DNA of 44,308 nt from Mesorhizobium sp. (GCF_023954305.1 NZ_JAMLIG010000007.1:1-44308); one strand, 5' to 3'; shown: positions 16,075 to 25,341, counted from the first letter of the stretch. Notes: generated by a model not told the origin, from the letters alone. Program-made: numbers and translations.

Positions 16075-19000
16075 GGCTTCAGCACCGGTGACTGCCGCTG
16101 CAACTGGCGCAGGGCCTCCGTCTCCTGCAGCGCCTGCGTCGTGCGCTCATGCGCGGCGAGTTGCTGGCCGGCGCGCATAACCGGCCATGCGGATGCAAGT
16201 TTCTGCTTTTCGCCCGGAGCCAGGCCGAGCGCTGCTCTGTCAAAGAGAGGACCTTGCGCTTCCTTCGCAGCAGTCGAGAGGAAGGTGCGCTCGCCGAAGC
16301 GTTCGCCCACCGCCTTGTTGAACGCGTCGATCTCGGCCTTGGCCATCCGGTCGGCGAGTGCAAAGCCTAGTGCGGCCGGCAGGTCGTTGCGGTCGATCGC
16401 GTCGCGCACCTTTTCCAGGACCATGCTCGCCGATGGCGACAGCGCCGGAATGTCGATCGAGACGCGATGCCGCTCGGTCTGCTCTGCAGCCGTCAGCTTG
16501 TTCAGCATGGTCTCGCGCGTACGGATATAGCGCTCGATATCGCGACGCAGCGCCCGAACATTCACCTTGGCGACGTCACGCTCTTGTCTGTCGGCCTTGC
16601 TGGCGAACAACCCTTCCTTGCCGCGCAAGGGACCAAATGAATCCGGCATCCGCTCAATCCGTTCGAGCCGCTGCTGCGCCTCCGTCGCGTTCGACAGCAC
16701 CGCCTCGAAGCGCATGGCCCGAAACGCCGATTCAGGATCGGCGTAGACCAGGCGAATGCGATTGGAGAGATCGTCCCATTGTTTCGACAAACCGGGATCG
16801 GCCTGCAGCTTTTGCTCGGCGGTGTCGGAGACGGACAACGCAAAGCTGGTGATGCCCTTGACCATGGGTTCGGCCTTTCCTTTCGGTTGGAGCGTTGCGG
16901 AAACCTGCGCGTCGAAAAGCCCGATCCGCGCTCCTGCTACACGCAGTTGCTGGCCGAGATCGGCGAGGCGCTGCTTCTGGCGCAGCGTCCAGTCGAGGCG
17001 ATCACGCACCAGCGTGCGCGCCACCTGCATGAGATGGAGGCCGCGGCTGTTGGCGAAGCTCAGGGCCTGGCGGTAGAAGCGGCCGGCCGCATAGTCGAGC
17101 GTCGTTTCCTTCGCATCCCGGCGCGACAGGATCTTCACCAGCCCGCCGACCCTAGCGAAGGAACGCTTGCCGTAATAGAGCGCCACATCCTCGCGATGCC
17201 GGGTCATTGCGACATAGGTCAGGTGGCGATCCAGCGAGAGGGATCCGAGCACTTTTACGCGGTCGACGGTCGCGCCCTGCGATTTGTGGATCGTGGTCGC
17301 ATATCCATGATCGACATTGCGGTAGAAACGCTGGTCGACCTCGACGCGTCGCTTCGCATCCCCCTCCCCGGTCTCGGCGACGATCCGGCCGGGCGCTGCT
17401 TTGACCACTTTCCCCAGCATGCCGTTCTTGACGTCGAGGGCTCCCTCGTTTTTCAGGAACACGACCTGGTCGCCGGCGGCGAAGCGCCGCTCGCCGTCTT
17501 CCGTCCGGAAGGCATGACCCTGCTCGAGAATGCCGCGTTCGACCAGCTTTTCGCGGGCGAGCTCATTGAGCATGCGCACGTCGCGGCGCAGATGGGCGAG
17601 GATCAGGGTCGATTTCCCCGGATCGAAATCCCCGTTCCAGTCGTCGATGAGATTCGTGATCGCCTGCGCCTTCAGCTGCGAGCCGAGCACCCTGCCCCTG
17701 GCGCTGTATGCCGAGATCGCCGCCTCGATCCGGCCGCGCGCCAGGTCGAGCGAGGCGGAGCGCATCCAGGCTTCCTTCTGGCGATAGATGGTCTCGAGCT
17801 CGGCATAGCCGATGCGGTCGACAATGGCGCGGAACGCCGCGCCCGCCTCGATCGGCTGGAGCTGTTCGGGATCGCCGACCAGAACCAGCTTGGCCCCGGC
17901 TCGTGTGATGGCTTCGACGAACGTCGCCATTTGCCGGGAAGCGACCATGCCGGCCTCGTCGAGCACGAAAACGGTCCTGTCGTCGAGACCGTCCCTGCCC
18001 TGTCTCCAGCGCAGCTCCCAGGAGGCGAGCGTGCGTGATGCAATACCCGCTTCGGTCTCCAGCCCTTCCGCCGCCTTGCCGGCGAGCGCGCCGCCGACCA
18101 CGCGATAACCGGCCGCTTCCCAGGCTTCGCGCGCTGCCTTCATCATCGTGGTCTTGCCGGCGCCGGCGCGGCCAACCACGGCCGCGATGCGCGTGCCGCC
18201 CGCAACATGCTCGATCGCCACACGCTGCTCGTCCGACAGCCGCGAATGGCGCTCGAACACGCCCGCCAGCGCCTTCTCCCGGACGCCATGCGATCTTGCC
18301 CGCGCGAGAAACCCCGCGCGGTCGACCATTTCGGATTCCAGCCGGATCATCTCGCGTGTCGTGAGCTTTGCCGGCATACGCGCGCCCGTCGCCAGATCGA
18401 CACGCTCGACATCGAGGCGCAGGCATTCCGGGCTTTGCAGGACGCGCAGCATCAGCCGCTGGAATGTCCCGGCATCGTCGACATAGCGATGCAGCACCCT
18501 GGCGATATCGCGTTCGTCGAAGACGCTCTTTTCGTGGCTGATCATCTCGAGCACGAGCTCGGGCTTCGCCTCGATGCGTTTCGCGTTGATCCGGCGGCGG
18601 GCTTCGTGCTCCTGCAGGCTGTCGAGTTCCGGCTTGCGGCCGAGGGCCCTGGCCTTGCGCAGAATCGCCTTGGCCGCGACCCCGATATGAGTGGTCGGCA
18701 CGATGTCGATGCCGCGCTCGGCATAGGAACGCCCATCGACGCGGATATCGAGGCCGGCCAGCGCCAGATGCTGGTTCTGGAGATCCAGCCAGGCCCGCCT
18801 TTGCTGCAGGAACTCGGCCTTCTCCCCGGCCCAGAGCCGATACTGGATCTTGCCGCTCCGGGTCCTGACCGGCTGACCATCCTCTCCGATCACGGCAACC
18901 TTCTTGCCCCCGAAACCCTTTTCCGTCAGCGGGCGCAATGTCGTCATCAGATGCGCATGCGGATTGCCGGGTTCGTCGTGGATAACCCAGTCGGCAACCT

Positions 19001-19382
19001 GCCCGCGTGCGAGCACCTGCTCGAACACGAACTGCCGCATCAGCGCGACGTTCTGCTCTTTGCTCAGTTCCACCGGCAGCGCGATGATGAACTCCTTGGC
19101 GAACTGCGCGTCGGCCCGTTTCTCGAAGGCTTCCACCCTGTTCCAGAAGGCTTCGGCTGCACCGGAAACAGAACGATCGGCGATGAGCGCCCGCGCCCAG
19201 TCCGGCGCACCGGCCGGCAGCAGGAACTCCTCATGTCCGAGGCCGCGCTTGGCCGTATAGTCGACCGTTCGTGCCTCGGCTTCGTGCTCCATCCTGGCGC
19301 AATGGCGATACGCAGCCGACAGCACGGCGCTGCGCCCGTCGGCGCGCCCGATGATCTGAGGCGTGAAATGCGTGATGGCCAA
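16071..19382 (-). CDS. traA: TraA, relaxase-helicase of Ti type
   Basis: Bifunctional conjugation initiator (about 1103 aa; TraA of Ti plasmids is about 1100). The N-terminal MobA/MobL relaxase domain begins AITHFTPQIIGR and carries the metal-binding His motif NPHAHLMTT; the middle is a TrwC/TraI-like helicase with Walker A (GRAGAGKTTMM), Walker B (VFVLDEAGMV) and the late helicase motif TIHKSQGATVDR. I prefer the TTG at 19382, which gives the conserved family N-terminus and has GGGAGCG upstream; a GTG at 19415 adds 11 residues. It nicks oriT, which lies 80-115 bp upstream, and heads the operon traA-F-B-H. Confidence 0.95.
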   Translation of the reverse strand: MAITHFTPQIIGRADGRSAVLSAAYRHCARMEHEAEARTVDYTAKRGLGHEEFLLPAGAPDWARALIADRSVSGAAEAFWNRVEAFEKRADAQFAKEFIIALPVELSKEQNVALMRQFVFEQVLARGQVADWVIHDEPGNPHAHLMTTLRPLTEKGFGGKKVAVIGEDGQPVRTRSGKIQYRLWAGEKAEFLQQRRAWLDLQNQHLALAGLDIRVDGRSYAERGIDIVPTTHIGVAAKAILRKARALGRKPELDSLQEHEARRRINAKRIEAKPELVLEMISHEKSVFDERDIARVLHRYVDDAGTFQRLMLRVLQSPECLRLDVERVDLATGARMPAKLTTREMIRLESEMVDRAGFLARARSHGVREKALAGVFERHSRLSDEQRVAIEHVAGGTRIAAVVGRAGAGKTTMMKAAREAWEAAGYRVVGGALAGKAAEGLETEAGIASRTLASWELRWRQGRDGLDDRTVFVLDEAGMVASRQMATFVEAITRAGAKLVLVGDPEQLQPIEAGAAFRAIVDRIGYAELETIYRQKEAWMRSASLDLARGRIEAAISAYSARGRVLGSQLKAQAITNLIDDWNGDFDPGKSTLILAHLRRDVRMLNELAREKLVERGILEQGHAFRTEDGERRFAAGDQVVFLKNEGALDVKNGMLGKVVKAAPGRIVAETGEGDAKRRVEVDQRFYRNVDHGYATTIHKSQGATVDRVKVLGSLSLDRHLTYVAMTRHREDVALYYGKRSFARVGGLVKILSRRDAKETTLDYAAGRFYRQALSFANSRGLHLMQVARTLVRDRLDWTLRQKQRLADLGQQLRVAGARIGLFDAQVSATLQPKGKAEPMVKGITSFALSVSDTAEQKLQADPGLSKQWDDLSNRIRLVYADPESAFRAMRFEAVLSNATEAQQRLERIERMPDSFGPLRGKEGLFASKADRQERDVAKVNVRALRRDIERYIRTRETMLNKLTAAEQTERHRVSIDIPALSPSASMVLEKVRDAIDRNDLPAALGFALADRMAKAEIDAFNKAVGERFGERTFLSTAAKEAQGPLFDRAALGLAPGEKQKLASAWPVMRAGQQLAAHERTTQALQETEALRQLQRQSPVLKP

Positions 19383-19461
19383 AGCGCGAGCGCTCCCTGC
19401 GGTTGAACCGGACACGGCTTCCGCAGGTCAGCCCTGCCCCATCCGGGGCCGGGGTGCAGGC

Positions 19462-19495
19462 ACGTCGCGTCAGCGACGTATTACTGCGCCCTTGG
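19462..19495. other. oriT with nic region
   Basis: Origin of transfer between the divergent traA and traC operons. An inverted repeat ACGTCGC-GTCA-GCGACGT (19462-19479) is followed directly by ATTACTGCGCCCTTGG (19480-19495), which matches the TGCGCCCTT nic core of the RSF1010/Ti oriT family. Position, hairpin and core all agree; the exact cleaved bond should lie just 5' of TGCGCCC but is inferred from the family. Confidence 0.88.
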
Positions 19496-19546
19496 AGCAT
19501 TCCTTCGGAACGCAGGGATGATCTCGCAAAGCGTCGGCTTCGCCGA

Positions 19547-19564
19547 CCCCTCACTTTCGAGGGG
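19547..19564. promoter_or_regulatory. 18-bp palindrome, copy 1 (candidate TraR box, traA/traC)
   Basis: CCCCTCACTTTCGAGGGG: 6-bp inverted arms with a 6-bp spacer; here the arms extend to 8 bp (GACCCCTC and GAGGGGTC, 19545-19566). The identical 18-mer occurs at 43870 and 43959 and nowhere else that I could find. It sits between divergent tra operons, where Ti plasmids carry a tra box, and has the same 18-bp length. Confidence 0.6.
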
Positions 19565-19636
19565 TCGCGCTGCGCGCGCCCCTCCTTCAATCTGAGGCGA
19601 GAACACAAATGTTTCGCATGAGGAAAGGCATCCGGA

Positions 19637-19900
19637 ATGAAGAAGCCACCGTCGAGGATCAGGGAAGAGATCGCCAGGCTGCAAGGGCAGCTGAAGCAGG
19701 CCGAGACGCGCGAGGCCGAACGGATTGGGCGGCTCGCGCTGAAGGCGGGTCTTGGCGAGATCGAGATGGACGAGGCCGACATGATCTCGGCCTTCGAGGA
19801 AATCGTGGCGAGGTTTCGCAAGGGTGGCGGCCGCGCAGGCAAGGCCACGCCCGCGCCGGTCGCGCCTGGCGCGACTTCGGGGCAGGCTGGCGAGGCTTGA
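19637..19900 (+). CDS. traC: TraC, relaxosome accessory protein
   Basis: Small (87 aa) DNA-processing protein of the Ti type. The N-terminal segment RIREEIARLQGQLKQAETRE is a typical charged coiled-coil start for TraC, followed by a helical block with ERIGRLALKAGLGE. The ATG has a GGCATCCGGA context. It begins the divergent traC-D-G operon, about 140 bp from the nic site, and probably helps load TraA at oriT. Confidence 0.88.
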   Translation: MKKPPSRIREEIARLQGQLKQAETREAERIGRLALKAGLGEIEMDEADMISAFEEIVARFRKGGGRAGKATPAPVAPGATSGQAGEA

Positions 19901-19904
19901 GCGC

Positions 19905-20120
19905 ATGCGACAAGCCAGCCAGTCCGAAGCCCGCAAGAAAGACACGCATGAGAAGATCCAGCTTGGGGGCCTGATCGCCAAGGCGGGACTTCGCTTTGAA
20001 AAGCGCGCGCTGCTCCTCGGCTTGCTGATCGACGGCGCCAGCCGGATCAAGGCGGACGACACGGAACGCGCGCGGCTGCTGGCGATCGGGGAAAAGGCGT
20101 TTGCCAGTGACCCCAACTAA
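19905..20120 (+). CDS. traD: TraD, small conjugation protein
   Basis: 71 aa protein from the ATG at 19905 (MRQASQSEARKKDTHEK); Ti-plasmid TraD is the same length. It contains a KIQLGGLIAKAGL block and a helical C-terminal half with a GLLIDGASRI segment. The open frame upstream of 19905 overlaps traC and is not conserved. The stop overlaps the start of traG. Role: conserved relaxosome or coupling accessory, with the mechanism not known in detail. Confidence 0.87.
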   Translation: MRQASQSEARKKDTHEKIQLGGLIAKAGLRFEKRALLLGLLIDGASRIKADDTERARLLAIGEKAFASDPN

Positions 20121-22023
20121 GATCGCTCTTCTTGTCGCGCCGACGGTGCTGATGGTGGCGATGCTGTTCCTGTTCGCCGGCATCGAGCATTGGCTTGCCG
20201 GATTCGGCTCGACCGAACGGGCGCAGCTCATGCTCGGTCGGATCGGTATTGCCTTGCCCTATGCCATATCCGCCGCGACCGGCATCGTGTTCCTGTTCGC
20301 GGCGAGGGGCGCGATCGCCATCAGAAGTGCCGGCACCGGCGTGCTGATCGGCGCGGTCTCGGTCATTCTGATCGCCGGCATAAGGGAGATCGGCAGGCTC
20401 GCCGGATTCGCCGATACCGTTCCCGCGGGTGGCAGCATCCTCAACTATGCCGACCCGGCAACCGCAATGGGCGCGGTGCTTGTGGCGATCGCCGGCGTCT
20501 TCGCCGCACGGGTCGCCATGCGCGGCAATGCGGCTTTCGCCACATCGACGCCGCGCCGCGTCAGCGGCAAGCGTGCGATCCATGGCGAAGCCAGCTGGAT
20601 GACGCTCAACGCGGCGAAGAAGCTGTTTCCGGAGACAGGCGGCATCGTCGTCGGCGAAGCCTGTCGCGTCGACAAGGACAGTGTCGCGGATCGCAGTTTC
20701 CGCGCCGACGATCGGGAGACATGGGGCGCGGGCGGCAGATCGCCGCTTCTGTGTTTCGACGCATCCTTCGGCTCGACGCATGGACTCGTCTTTGCCGGCT
20801 CCGGCGGCTTCAAGACGACATCCGTCACCGTGCCGACCGCGCTCAAATGGGGTGGCGGGCTCGTTGCGCTCGACCCGTCCAACGAGGTCGCGCCGATGGT
20901 GATCGAGCATCGGCGCAAGGCTGGCCGCGATGTGCATGTCCTCGACCCGAAGCATCCGGCAACCGGCTTCAACGTGCTCGACTGGATCGGCCGCTTCGGC
21001 GGCACGAGAGAGGAAGATGTCGTCGCGGTCGCCAACTGGGTGGTGACCGACACCGGGCGCTCGACTTCCATCCGCGACGATTTCTTCCGCGCCTCCGCGT
21101 TGCAACTCATCACCGCGCTCATCGCCGATGTCTGCCTGTCGGGGCATACGGAAAAAGAACACCAGCATCTGCGGCAGATGCGGGCGAACCTCTCCGAGCC
21201 CGAGCCGAAGCTGCGCGAGCGGTTGCAGAAGATTTACGACAATTCGCAATCGGAGTTCGTCAAGGAAAACGTCGCGCCGTTCATCGCCATGACGCCGGAG
21301 ACCTTTTCTGGCGTCTATGCCAATGCCGTCAAGGAGACCCATTGGCTGTCCTATCCGAACTATGCCGCATTGGTCTCGGGCTCGAGCTTTGCGACCGACG
21401 ATATCGCCGAGGGCAAGACCGACATCTTTGTCAATCTCGACCTGAAGACACTCGAGGCGCATCCGGGTCTGGCGCGCACGATCATCGGCGCGCTGCTCAA
21501 CGCAATCTACAACCGGAATGGAGAGATCAAGGGACGGACATTGTTCCTGCTCGATGAGGTCGCCCGGTTGGGATATCTCAGGATTCTCGAAACCGCTCGC
21601 GACGCCGGCTGCAAATACGGGATCAGCCTTGTGCTGCTGTTCCAGTCGATCGGCCAGATGCGCGAAACCTATGGCGGGCGTGACGCCACGTCCAAATGGT
21701 TCGAGAGCGCGTCATGGGTGTCGTTCGCCGCGATTAACGATCCGGAAACGGCCGACTACATCTCGCGCAGATGCGGCAACACGACGGTCGAGGTCGACCA
21801 GCTCAGCCGGTCATCACAGATGTCGGGATCGTCGCGGACACGCTCGAAGCAACTGGCCGCGCGGCCGCTGATCCTGCCCGAGGAAGTGCTGCGCATGCGC
21901 GGCGACGAGCAGATCGTGTTCACCGCCGGCAACGCACCGCTCAGATGCGGCCGCGCCATCTGGTTCCGCCGCGACGACATGAAGGCTGTGGTCGGCGAGA
22001 ACCGTTTTCATCGGAAGGCGTAG
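20107..22023 (+). CDS. traG: TraG, type IV coupling protein
   Basis: VirD4/TraG-family coupling protein (about 638 aa) that links the TraA-DNA relaxosome to the Trb channel. Two or three N-terminal membrane helices (residues 5-130) anchor the cytoplasmic ATPase domain with Walker A-like GSGGFKTTS (about residue 240) and Walker B LFLLDEVARLG (about 485). I prefer the GTG at 20107 (V-T-P-T-K), spaced well from GGGGAAAAGG and overlapping traD; the in-frame TTG at 20101 adds two residues. Last gene of the traC-D-G operon. Confidence 0.94.
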   Translation: MTPTKIALLVAPTVLMVAMLFLFAGIEHWLAGFGSTERAQLMLGRIGIALPYAISAATGIVFLFAARGAIAIRSAGTGVLIGAVSVILIAGIREIGRLAGFADTVPAGGSILNYADPATAMGAVLVAIAGVFAARVAMRGNAAFATSTPRRVSGKRAIHGEASWMTLNAAKKLFPETGGIVVGEACRVDKDSVADRSFRADDRETWGAGGRSPLLCFDASFGSTHGLVFAGSGGFKTTSVTVPTALKWGGGLVALDPSNEVAPMVIEHRRKAGRDVHVLDPKHPATGFNVLDWIGRFGGTREEDVVAVANWVVTDTGRSTSIRDDFFRASALQLITALIADVCLSGHTEKEHQHLRQMRANLSEPEPKLRERLQKIYDNSQSEFVKENVAPFIAMTPETFSGVYANAVKETHWLSYPNYAALVSGSSFATDDIAEGKTDIFVNLDLKTLEAHPGLARTIIGALLNAIYNRNGEIKGRTLFLLDEVARLGYLRILETARDAGCKYGISLVLLFQSIGQMRETYGGRDATSKWFESASWVSFAAINDPETADYISRRCGNTTVEVDQLSRSSQMSGSSRTRSKQLAARPLILPEEVLRMRGDEQIVFTAGNAPLRCGRAIWFRRDDMKAVVGENRFHRKA

Positions 22024-22162
22024 CGCGGTGCTGGAGGGGACGGCTCACCCTGCCCCTTCCGGGGAGAGATTTAGAGGGTGGTTCCCCTCTCAAGAAGGAC
22101 GGAGGGCCGGTCCGCTGTCCTGTACACCATATCCGCGACATAACAGGCATGCGAAAAGAAAT

Positions 22163-22187
22163 GGGAAGGCGACAGCGCCGCCTTCCC
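22163..22187 (-). terminator. Hairpin terminator between traG and the hypothetical gene
   Basis: Perfect 9-bp stem GGGAAGGCG / CGCCTTCCC with a 7-nt loop. On the minus strand it is followed by ATTTCTTTT, so it fits an intrinsic terminator for the hypothetical gene that ends at 22196; it may also stop traG transcripts arriving from the other side. Confidence 0.6.
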
Positions 22188-22195
22188 GGTTGCCG

Positions 22196-22741
22196 TCACC
22201 ATGGGATGTCGGCATCGGGATCGAAGGGCTCGATGGATTTGGAGGGCTGCGGGTTCTTTGGCCTCGGCTTGTAGAAGACGATGTCGTAGGTGAACGCTAT
22301 CCCGCATTCGATCTCGATGTCATCGAGAACGGCGCGCAGCCCGCACAGGCGTTCCTGCGGAATTTCGACAACGAGCGGAACATCGCCGACGGTCTCGGTT
22401 TTCCCGTTGACGGGATTGCGGAAGGAACCATCGGGCTCCGATCGATGCCACCCTCCGATTTCGAAGGGCTGGCCTTCATACCAGTTCCGCTCCGTCGCCA
22501 TCTGACATTGAACCAGATGGTAGAGGAGGTCTTCCTGCCGGTCGGGATCGGCTTCGCGGGCGGCCATGCATTTGAGGTCAATCAGTTCGGCCAACTCGGC
22601 GCGGTAACCGTCGAGGACGGCCATGACAGTGTCGTGCACGTCACGGGCAAGATTGCTGTCGGCGCCAAAGCGGTTGGCCCGCACGAGGAGCTTGAAGCCG
22701 GCGAGCTTGACGATGAGGTTGAGCGCTTGCGAGGAATTCAT
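22196..22741 (-). CDS. Hypothetical protein, unknown function
   Basis: 181 aa from the ATG at 22741 (MNSSQALNLIVK), preceded by AAAGGAGACTTCCCC, a strong ribosome site. The N-terminal half is helical (VKLAGFKLLVRAN, HDTVMAVLDGYRAEL), the C-terminal half is beta-like and ends in an acidic, Pro-rich tail (PFDPDADIPW). No membrane helix, signal or catalytic motif is seen. I do not recognise a family. Position after traG suggests a plasmid backbone accessory gene. Confidence 0.65.
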   Translation of the reverse strand: MNSSQALNLIVKLAGFKLLVRANRFGADSNLARDVHDTVMAVLDGYRAELAELIDLKCMAAREADPDRQEDLLYHLVQCQMATERNWYEGQPFEIGGWHRSEPDGSFRNPVNGKTETVGDVPLVVEIPQERLCGLRAVLDDIEIECGIAFTYDIVFYKPRPKNPQPSKSIEPFDPDADIPW

Positions 22742-23267
22742 GGGGAAGTCTCCTTTCGATTTCTGACGAAAGGGGTCCGCATCGTAGCCGCGAGGAGTCA
22801 GGGATCGCGCAAGCGACCGGCAGAGCCGGCGAGCGGGGGAGCCGAAATGCGTCAGCATTTTGGGGGGACCGCGATGTCCTTGACGCCGGAGTGGCGGATG
22901 CACAATGGGACATCAGAGGTAGATCAATCCCGCGGCCCCGCCAGGGGACGCGGACCATATCCGGCGACCAGCCGGCCCCAGCACCCTCGCCCCGCCTCTA
23001 TGACCGGAGTTTCCCGCCGGCAGCGCCTATCGCGAGAGGTTCGTCACCCGAATGGGCCGAAACCGCGTCGCGGGTTCGGTGAGCGCCCCTTGGGGCGCGA
23101 GTAGAGCCGTGCCCGTTAGGGCCTCGCCCAAACCTTTTCTTCCGTATACGGGTGGGAGCCCACCCAGCGGCAGTTGATGGAAATCGATCACGCCAATGAA
23201 TCGGTCGTGCCGGATCGATTCATGAAACTCGTTGGACGCCGCTTCCGAAGGAAGCGAGACTCCAGCC
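22742..23267. other. Non-coding stretch before the WGR gene
   Basis: No plausible gene on either strand. A small perfect palindrome AAATGC-GTCA-GCATTT lies at 22845-22860, about 105 bp upstream of the hypothetical gene start, and could be an operator. The rest is GC-rich without repeats that I could find. Confidence 0.45.
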
Positions 23268-23510
23268 ATGGAAAACGAGGAAGCAGGTCCGGTTCATCTT
23301 CGCCGCATCGATCCGTCGCAGAACATGCGTCGCTTCTATACGCTCGCCATCCAACCGACATTGTTCGGCGGCGCGTCCGTCGTCCGTAATTGGGGCCGGA
23401 TCGGTACGAACGGCCAGTCCATGATGGAAACCTTCGACAAGGTCGAAGAGGCGGGTGCGACCATGGTGAAGCTGGAGCGAACCAAGCGGCGGCGCGGTTA
23501 TCGGGATTGA
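23268..23510 (+). CDS. Stand-alone WGR-domain protein
   Basis: 80 aa protein that is essentially one WGR domain: the eponymous motif appears as VVRNWGRIGTNGQ, followed by the aromatic/charged C-terminal part (METFDKVEEAGATMVKL) and a basic tail (ERTKRRRGYRD). WGR domains bind nucleic acids in PARPs and in bacterial MolR-type proteins. Short single-domain versions are common on rhizobial plasmids; their role is unknown. ATG at 23268 chosen because the upstream open frame has no motif. Confidence 0.82.
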   Translation: MENEEAGPVHLRRIDPSQNMRRFYTLAIQPTLFGGASVVRNWGRIGTNGQSMMETFDKVEEAGATMVKLERTKRRRGYRD

Positions 23511-23554
23511 TCCGGCGCCAAGTCCAGGCAAGGATGAGAACAACCGATCTCTGT

Positions 23555-23917
23555 TCAGTTCATGGTCGCATTCCGTCGGGCGTTCTCGCGCCCAAGAATC
23601 TCGCGCGCGGCATGGCTGGCGATCGGGATGTTGAGGTCGGGCGAGATCTCCCCGGCCGCAATCAGCGCATGATAGCGCGCGCAGCAGACCCGTAGGAACG
23701 AGGTGAAATTGCCGAGATCGTGATCGGCATCCATGGCCTCGTGCCAGAGCCGCGTGATCAGCTGCGCGACGGTCATGCCGTCGCGCTGGCCGATCTCGGT
23801 AAGCGTGTCCCAGAAATGGTTCTCGATCCGGATCGAGGTGGCGACCCCGTCGATGCGCAGGCTGTGCGTACGGCTCTGCCATTGAGTGGCATCCGCCTTG
23901 ATGAAAAGCTCGCACAT
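23555..23917 (-). CDS. Ribbon-helix-helix domain protein
   Basis: 120 aa from the ATG at 23917 (MCELFIKADA), with a GGGAGGCCCC site upstream. A beta-strand plus two helices (SIRIENHFWDTLTEIGQRDG, then TVAQLITRLWHEA) matches the RHH_4-type DNA-binding domain; a second helical part with SFLRVCCARY follows. Such proteins occur throughout Rhizobiales with unknown targets. A transcriptional regulator role is inferred. Divergent in orientation from the WGR gene (tail to tail). Confidence 0.72.
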   Translation of the reverse strand: MCELFIKADATQWQSRTHSLRIDGVATSIRIENHFWDTLTEIGQRDGMTVAQLITRLWHEAMDADHDLGNFTSFLRVCCARYHALIAAGEISPDLNIPIASHAAREILGRENARRNATMN

Positions 23918-23940
23918 CGGGGCCTCCCTTCCCGCTGATG

Positions 23941-24498
23941 TCAGAGGCTCGCCAGAAACTGCTTCAACCAGGCCGGATGGGCGGGCCATGCCGGCGCGGT
24001 GACCAGATTGCCATCGGTGACCGCCTCTGTCACTGGGATATCGGCAAAGATGCCGCCTGAAGCGGTCACTTCATAAGCGCAAGCGGGATAGGCCGAACAG
24101 GTGCGCCCCTTGAGCACACCGGCGGCGGCCAGAAGCTGCGCGCCGTGGCAGATCGCAGCGACGGGCTTGCCGGCCTCGAAGAAGTGCTGCACCTTCTTGA
24201 TGACGTCCGGGTTAAGGCGCAGATATTCGGGCGCGCGGCCGCCGGGCACGACGAGCGCGTCGTAGCTCGCCGGATCGGCGCTGTCGAAATCGGCGTTCAG
24301 CGCGAAATTGTGTCCGGGCTTCTCCGAATAGGTCTGGTCGCCCTCGAAATCATGGATTGCGGTCTTGACCATGTCGCCGGCCTTCTTGCCGGGGCAGACG
24401 GCATCGACGCTGTGGCCGGTCGCCAGCAGTGTCTGGAACGGGACCATGGTTTCATAGTCCTCGGTGAAATCACCGGTGATCATCAGGATCTTCGCCAT
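23941..24498 (-). CDS. DJ-1/PfpI family protein (glyoxalase/chaperone-like)
   Basis: 185 aa DJ-1/PfpI superfamily member. The nucleophile elbow AICHGAQLL gives Cys and adjacent His of the family; the strand ALVVPGGRAPEYLR and the N-terminal KILMITGDFTEDYE supply the acidic partner region. Members act as glyoxalase III, deglycase or stress chaperone; the precise activity cannot be read here. It ends 23 bp upstream of the RHH gene start on the same strand and could be co-transcribed with it. Confidence 0.85.
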   Translation of the reverse strand: MAKILMITGDFTEDYETMVPFQTLLATGHSVDAVCPGKKAGDMVKTAIHDFEGDQTYSEKPGHNFALNADFDSADPASYDALVVPGGRAPEYLRLNPDVIKKVQHFFEAGKPVAAICHGAQLLAAAGVLKGRTCSAYPACAYEVTASGGIFADIPVTEAVTDGNLVTAPAWPAHPAWLKQFLASL

Positions 24499-24589
24499 CG
24501 CATATCCTCCCTTGCTGATGGTTGAGACCGAAACCTAAGCTCCAGAGAAGGAAGGCTGGTGTTATCCCTATACTACGCCGGCCGGCGCT

Positions 24590-25003
24590 CTATCGTGCAC
24601 GGTCCACGCCCCTGAGCGATTTGCGCCGCGCGACGAACTCCCGGATGAGGGGCAGGAAGAAGGCCTTGCTGAACCGCCCGATGGGCGGCTCGGGCTCGAG
24701 ATAAAACGACTGCCCGACGACATCCGTGTTGTACTCGTCAAGAATGATCCAGAGTCTGAGATCGGCATCGAGGCCGGCCCGGCGCTTTTCGGTTGCAGGA
24801 ATTTCGGCAGCGAACCGCTCTGGCTCCGGTTGCTTCGTCGTCACGGGAAACAGAAGCAGCATGTCACCACCGATCCGTGCGATGCGAACCCCAACGGCGA
24901 CCGGCCGGTATTTGCGACCCTCCGTCTCGCCCTGCCCGGCCTCGCGCAACCAAAGATAGGGATAACGGATGACGGTGGCGGTCTGAATGTCGTCGAAGCT
25001 CAC
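24590..25003 (-). CDS. PemK/MazF-like toxin (putative)
   Basis: 137 aa protein starting with GTG at 25003, overlapping the antitoxin stop (GTGA), the arrangement of a coupled toxin-antitoxin operon. It looks like a plasmid-borne PemK-like growth inhibitor: YPYLWLREAGQGETEGRKYRP at the start resembles the family GE.. RP strand region, followed by LLFPVTTKQP, the strand with the conserved Thr, and WIILDEYNTD. I judge an mRNA-cleaving endoribonuclease most likely from context and general pattern; the family call is moderate. Confidence 0.65.
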   Translation of the reverse strand: MSFDDIQTATVIRYPYLWLREAGQGETEGRKYRPVAVGVRIARIGGDMLLLFPVTTKQPEPERFAAEIPATEKRRAGLDADLRLWIILDEYNTDVVGQSFYLEPEPPIGRFSKAFFLPLIREFVARRKSLRGVDRAR

Positions 25004-25269
25004 GAGCGGGTACTCTCATCATCGCGCGCATATGCTTCGACGGTCGCCTCGACTTCGTCCAGCAACGAGTCGGGCATGGTTTCCAGCGTGCCGACCATCC
25101 GCGCATCGGCCTGGCGGCGCATGCGCTCGTAATCCTCTATGTTGAGGATCACCAGGCGCGGCTTGCTGCGCTGCGTGATCGTCACCGGCCGACGCAGCGC
25201 CTCGGCGATGATGTCGCCCGACTTGCGCGAGAAATCGCTGGTCGAGAAGGTTGTGTCGATGCGTGTCAT
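25000..25269 (-). CDS. Phd/YefM-type antitoxin
   Basis: 89 aa antitoxin from the ATG at 25269 (MTRIDTTFSTSDFSRKSG). The N-terminal DNA-binding fold (SDFSRKSGDIIAEALRRPVTI, TQRSKPRLVILNIEDYERM) is typical Phd/YefM; the acidic C-terminal tail would neutralise the toxin. It precedes and overlaps the toxin gene. Interleaved inverted repeats 32-56 bp upstream (25301-25325) are the expected autorepression site. Confidence 0.85.
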   Translation of the reverse strand: MTRIDTTFSTSDFSRKSGDIIAEALRRPVTITQRSKPRLVILNIEDYERMRRQADARMVGTLETMPDSLLDEVEATVEAYARDDESTRS

Positions 25270-25300
25270 GGCGCATGCCTCAGATGTTGTCTTTGTCGCT

Positions 25301-25325
25301 ATATACAGCATTTCCGTATATGCTG
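25301..25325 (-). promoter_or_regulatory. Operator/promoter of the Phd-type TA operon
   Basis: Two interleaved inverted repeats: ATATAC (25301) with GTATAT (25316), and CAGCAT (25306) with ATGCTG (25320). The AT-rich core could serve as the -10 region. The layout fits cooperative antitoxin binding over the promoter. Confidence 0.6.
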
Positions 25326-25341
25326 CAATGTCAGGACGATT

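Noticed and set aside
16779..18038. Long open frame opposite to traA (and similar ones opposite to trbE and repA)
   Set aside because: Antisense shadows in GC-rich DNA with no domain, ribosome site or conservation pattern.
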